DNA from: Halobellus limi
GTDB taxonomy: Archaea > Halobacteriota > Halobacteria > Halobacteriales > Haloferacaceae
Assembly (NCBI RefSeq): GCF_004799685.1
Contig: NZ_CP031311.1
Location: 620,001 to 684,000 of the forward strand
Reading direction: 5' to 3'
DNA length: 64,000 nucleotides
Shown: one piece after another, positions 61,112 to 64,000 of the stretch
How positions within the stretch are numbered: position 1 is the first letter of the stretch
How the letters are laid out: every line of letters begins with the position of its first letter
The notes under the pieces: generated by a model
Database searches by the model: none
What the model was told of the DNA's origin: nothing
Seen by the model: the letters and a program-made list of their open reading frames with translations, nothing else
Made by a program: the position numbers and the translations under genes

Positions 61112-62266
61112 TCACCGAGAGCCCGATCGAAGCGGTCCGTCTCGGACCGCCACCCTGCGGAACCGCCGCCCGTGGACGTCGTCGCCGTCGATCGCCTCCC
61201 GGATCGGGTCTGACAGCCACGTTCCCTCGGCGGGTCGGCCCCCGAAGCCGTCGCGTCGGAACCCCGCCGGGAGATACCGGTCGTACACCGGCAGCCGCTC
61301 GTACAGCGGGACGCCGGCGTCGTCGGCCAGCTCGGCCAACTCCCGGAGCGCGGGCCACTCGTACTCGGGGTTGATGTAGTCGTCTGTCACCGGCGAGACG
61401 CCGCCGAGGTCGTCGACGCCGCAGTCCAGCAGCTCGCGCGTCGGCGAGAGGTTCGGCGGCACCTGCACGGACACCTCCTCGGGGAGCGCCGCGCGGGCCA
61501 TCGCGACGACGCGCCGCATCGTCTCGACGGACGGCCGGTCGAACTCGGAGCGCTCGTTGGGGACGACGTTCTGGACGATGACCTCCTGGACGTGGTCGTA
61601 GCGCTCGTGGAGCGCGCGGATCGAAAGCAGGCTCTCGGCGCGGTCGCGCCACGTCTCGCCGATGCCGACGAGGACGCCGGTGGTGAACGGGACGCCGACC
61701 TCCCCGGCCGCGCGGATCGTGTTCAGCCGCTGTCCCGGCGTCTTCCGTCGCGTCCCCGAGTGCGCGCGGACGTCCGCGGTCGTCTCCAGCATCACGCCCA
61801 TACTCGCGTTGACTGGCGCGAGTCGCTCGAAGTCCGCCTCGGTCAGGTCGCCGGGGTTCGAGTGCGGGAGCAACCCCTCTTCGAGCGCCATCTCACAGCA
61901 GTCGCGGAGATACCCCAGGACGTCGTCGTAGCCCCATTCGGCGAGCTGCTCGTGTATCTCCGTGTACCGCTCGTCCGGCTCGTCGCCGAAGGTGAAGAGC
62001 GCCTCCGTACAGCCGGCGTCCGCGCCGATCCGGAGCCGCCGTCTGACGTCCTCCGGCGAGAGCAACGTCGCCTCCCCCGGCACGTCGTAGTAGCTGCAGT
62101 AGGTGCAGGTGTAGCGACAGGCGGTCGTCAGCGGGAGGAAGACGTTCCGCGAGAAGGTGAGTTCGGCCGCGGCGGCGACGTCGCCGGGCGTCACAGAGAG
62201 CAGCTCGTCGACCTCCGATCCCTCGATTTCTACGTCGACGCCGTACTCCTCGGCCGCGGGAACCAT
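61112..62266 (-). CDS. cofG: FO synthase subunit 1 (CofG)
   Basis: A 384-residue radical SAM enzyme that works with CofH to form FO for coenzyme F420. The cluster motif CRYTCTYCSYYDVPG is at residues ~50-64. HSNPGDLTEADFERLAPVNA and SVQVPPNLSP are typical of CofG. It is followed at the other end by a membrane hydrolase gene and preceded by a region carrying the second copy of the candidate small RNA. A TTTTTGTACG patch about 30 bases upstream may be its promoter. Confidence 0.93.
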   Translation of the reverse strand: MVPAAEEYGVDVEIEGSEVDELLSVTPGDVAAAAELTFSRNVFLPLTTACRYTCTYCSYYDVPGEATLLSPEDVRRRLRIGADAGCTEALFTFGDEPDERYTEIHEQLAEWGYDDVLGYLRDCCEMALEEGLLPHSNPGDLTEADFERLAPVNASMGVMLETTADVRAHSGTRRKTPGQRLNTIRAAGEVGVPFTTGVLVGIGETWRDRAESLLSIRALHERYDHVQEVIVQNVVPNERSEFDRPSVETMRRVVAMARAALPEEVSVQVPPNLSPTRELLDCGVDDLGGVSPVTDDYINPEYEWPALRELAELADDAGVPLYERLPVYDRYLPAGFRRDGFGGRPAEGTWLSDPIREAIDGDDVHGRRFRRVAVRDGPLRSGSR

Positions 62267-62354
62267 CGTGCGCCATCTGCGTCACGGACGTACAAAAACC
62301 GTCGTGCTTTCGGCATCCCTGTCGGACGCGCTCCGGTCCGTCCGACGGACGTGC

Positions 62355-62495
62355 GTTTATATAGGAGAGAGCGACCAGTCGCCCCGTGACGTGAGATTCA
62401 CCCCGCGTCGGGCCGCGGTCGCTCGGCACGTCGACGCGGGAGCCGAGCGGTCGCATTCGAGGCCCCGCGACCGCGCGTGTGCCGACTGTTCGCCA
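62355..62495 (+). ncRNA. Candidate structured small RNA element, copy 2
   Basis: Read on the plus strand between cofG and cofC. It shows GTTTATATAG (from 62355), a 9-bp stem CCCGCGTCG/CGACGCGGG (62402-62410 with 62432-62440), a second 8-bp stem GCGGTCGC/GCGACCGC (about 62447-62474), and GTGCCGACTGTTCGCCA (62479-62495). GTGCCGA (62479-62485) is complementary to loop bases TCGGCAC (62423-62429). The stem-loop differs from copy 1 by one base over 39. The predicted transcription start would be near 62383. Transcription itself is not shown. Confidence 0.55.
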
Positions 62496-62499
62496 CCCC

Positions 62500-62564
62500 G
62501 ACGCCGGACGCTCACCCGTCGATCGTGACCGTGCTACCGACGCCGGACGCCCACCCGTCCGTCG
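62500..62564 (-). repeat. Duplicated cofC 3' end
   Basis: ACGCCGGACGCTCACCCGTC from 62501 and its near copy from 62540 (one base different) are 39 bases apart. The second is the last codons of cofC; in the outer copy the TAG is replaced by GGG. It adjoins the 3' block of the candidate small RNA. Confidence 0.7.
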
Positions 62565-63226
62565 CTCCCGCTTCCGACCTCGAACCCGGCGTCGACGAGC
62601 CACCGCCGCGCCCGCCCGTCGCCGTGCAGGAGCACTTCGAGGAGGTCCGAGGGCTCGTCGACGTCGGTCGCCAGCCGCATCGAGTCGACGACGGCCACCG
62701 GCAGGTCCGCCTCGGCGGCGATCCGGCGGTGATCGCGGTACGACGCGCCGTGGTAGTCGACCGAGAAGCCGGGGTCGCGGACGACGAGGGCGTTCGTCCC
62801 CCCGCCGCGCCCCGGCGCGATAGCGACGTCGCCGCCGGCGGCGAACAGCCGTCGGAGCGCCGTCGGCGTCGCGAGCGCGAGATCCGCCATCACGACCGCC
62901 TGGACCGGGTCCCGATCCGACCCGTCGTCGAGCGCTGCGTTCACGGCTGCCGTCAGCGGCCTGTCGTCGACCGTCGCGGGGAGCGATTCGAGCCGTTCCA
63001 CCGCGTCGGCGTCGAGTCCGACGCCCGGAGCGTCGTCGCCCGTAGCGGGACCCTCGAAGTCCAGCGGCTCGGGAACGAGCAGTTCGGGTTCGTGGCCGAC
63101 GCCTTCGACCGCGTCGACGACGTCACACAGCATCGCAAGCGCGAACTCGCGGCGTTCGGTCGTCGAGAGAACGGGAGTGAGGCGGCTCTTCGGATCGCGG
63201 TCCGTGAAGGGGACGATGATACGCAT
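62534..63226 (-). CDS. cofC: 2-phospho-L-lactate guanylyltransferase (CofC)
   Basis: A 230-residue nucleotidyltransferase that activates 2-phospholactate (or a related acid) with GTP for coupling to FO. The N-terminus MRIIVPFTDRDPKSRLTPVL matches the family, VMADLALATPTALRRLF contains the metal-binding region, and APGRGGGTNALVVRDP is the conserved Gly-rich loop. It is close to cofG, consistent with a small F420 group. The last codons lie in a duplicated segment. Confidence 0.9.
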   Translation of the reverse strand: MRIIVPFTDRDPKSRLTPVLSTTERREFALAMLCDVVDAVEGVGHEPELLVPEPLDFEGPATGDDAPGVGLDADAVERLESLPATVDDRPLTAAVNAALDDGSDRDPVQAVVMADLALATPTALRRLFAAGGDVAIAPGRGGGTNALVVRDPGFSVDYHGASYRDHRRIAAEADLPVAVVDSMRLATDVDEPSDLLEVLLHGDGRARRWLVDAGFEVGSGSDGRVGVRRR

Positions 63227-63251
63227 CGAGGTGAGGGGCTTCGGGTCGGGA

Positions 63252-64000
63252 TCAGCCGAGTTTGTCGTGGCCCGACTGCTGTGAGCGCCAGTAGAGGAAC
63301 CCGCCGACGAGGAGGCCCACGACCACCAGCCCGCCCACGGCGTAGAGGATGAGCTGCATCCGCTGGTTCGACTGCTGGGTCTGCTGGGCGCGCTCTTCGG
63401 CCTGTCCGGCGAGATCGGTCGCGAGGCCGAATTCCTCGCCGTCGTACGCTTCGATCGCGTTCCCGAGCCGACGCTCGGCCTCGTCGTCGCTCACCTCTTC
63501 GACGGTCGAGGCGGCGTCGTCGATCGCGTTCCGGGCGTCACGGCTCTCCTGGGTGTAGTGCGTGGCGGTCCAGGTGTCGATCTCGTTTGTCGAGCCGCCC
63601 TCGCGGGTCTGTTCGAGCGCCATCACCGTGAACGACTGCGGCGGTTCGTACGCGTAGTCGTCCACCTGCGGGACCGTCCCGGTCACGCGGATCTCGACCT
63701 CGCTAGTGCCGTCGTCGGCGACGACCCCCGCGCCGGAGAACGACTGCCCGTCGTAGGACTCCTGGCCGACCTTCGCGCCGGTCTGATCGTAGTAGACGAC
63801 CGTCCACGTCACGTCCGTGAGTTCGGTGCTCCCCGCGAGCGTCCACTCCTCCAGCGAGGGGTTCTGGTACAACTCGGTCAGCGTGGCTGTTGCGGTGACC
63901 TCGGTTCCGACCTCGGCGTCGCTGGTGACGGTCGAGTCGCCGACCGAAACGGCGGCGGCGGGGACCGTCGCGACGGAGAGGACGAAAAGACAGGCCAGCG
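63252..64000 (-). CDS. Secreted or membrane-anchored protein (partial, 5' end outside window)
   Basis: At least 249 residues. The visible N-terminal part LACLFVLSVATVPAAAVSVG looks like the end of a Sec signal peptide. Next comes an all-beta domain of about 130 residues (WTVVYYDQTGAKVGQESYDG, PQSFTVMALEQTREG), then helices (~150-195), and a single C-terminal transmembrane helix (LILYAVGGLVVVGLLVGGFLYW) with a short cytoplasmic tail. Orientation would place the beta domain outside the cell. I do not recognise a family or function. Confidence 0.75.
   Translation of the reverse strand, partial: LACLFVLSVATVPAAAVSVGDSTVTSDAEVGTEVTATATLTELYQNPSLEEWTLAGSTELTDVTWTVVYYDQTGAKVGQESYDGQSFSGAGVVADDGTSEVEIRVTGTVPQVDDYAYEPPQSFTVMALEQTREGGSTNEIDTWTATHYTQESRDARNAIDDAASTVEEVSDDEAERRLGNAIEAYDGEEFGLATDLAGQAEERAQQTQQSNQRMQLILYAVGGLVVVGLLVGGFLYWRSQQSGHDKLG

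Overview
The window is chromosomal DNA of a halophilic archaeon (class Halobacteria). The evidence is very high G+C, strongly acidic predicted proteins, an archaeal-order ribosomal protein operon ending in secY, hypusine-type aIF5A with deoxyhypusine synthase, archaeosine synthesis, F420 (FO) synthesis genes, a CetZ tubulin, siroheme-dependent heme genes, and several haloarchaea-specific small families. I cannot fix the genus from sequence alone.

Layout. 1-6.4 kb: the distal end of the ribosomal operon (uL5 partial, uS14, uS8, uL6, eL32, eL19, uL18, uS5, uL30, uL15, SecY), mostly with overlapping starts and stops, closed by a T-rich terminator. 6.5-14.9 kb: a tRNA methylthiotransferase, a CDF metal transporter, HIT and methionine aminopeptidase, then a probable quinone/electrophile stress locus (ring-cleaving dioxygenase, carboxylesterase, HxlR regulator, DsbA-like oxidoreductase) and an alkaline-phosphatase-fold protein. 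15-22 kb: isocitrate dehydrogenase, a Gfo/Idh oxidoreductase, HMG-CoA reductase, PyrF, glutaredoxin, cobalamin adenosyltransferase and tRNA-Val. 22.2-31.8 kb is more accessory: an exact 145-bp tandem duplication next to the tRNA, a voltage-gated-type K+ channel, a solute-binding lipoprotein coupled to a histidine kinase, a MetE-like enzyme, a striking tetrad-repeat membrane protein, a PiT permease and a CNNM/CorC protein. 31.8-36.8 kb: aIF2-beta, deoxyhypusine synthase, an opsin gene relic, Nif3, agmatinase and aIF5A. 37-48 kb: UbiB-type kinase, Hsp20, tandem moeA genes, HAD phosphatase, pterin dehydratase and a heme/siroheme group (hemA, precorrin-2 dehydrogenase, fused AhbA/B). 48-57.5 kb: a MEDS-domain kinase, MBL hydrolase, tungsten-type aldehyde ferredoxin oxidoreductase, the archaeosine enzyme RaSEA, purQ, purS and purC. 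57.7-64 kb: cofH (frameshifted), CetZ, cofG, cofC and a partial secreted or membrane protein.

Links between genes. aIF5A, agmatinase and deoxyhypusine synthase form a hypusine group. HemA, the precorrin-2 dehydrogenase and the AhbA/B fusion cover parts of the siroheme route to heme. cofH, cofG and cofC supply coenzyme F420. Two MoeA proteins insert Mo or W and could serve the aldehyde oxidoreductase nearby.

Most interesting signals: (1) two diverged copies of an intergenic element, 53 kb apart and in inverted orientation, each with a TATA-like box, a 9-bp hairpin and a conserved 3' block complementary to the hairpin loop, which looks like a structured small RNA with a pseudoknot; (2) a membrane-anchored protein with 38 consecutive Val/Ile residues at exactly four-residue spacing; (3) recurrent short duplications of gene 3' ends, often including the stop codon; (4) a relic of a retinal protein; (5) a binding protein-kinase pair with no transporter.
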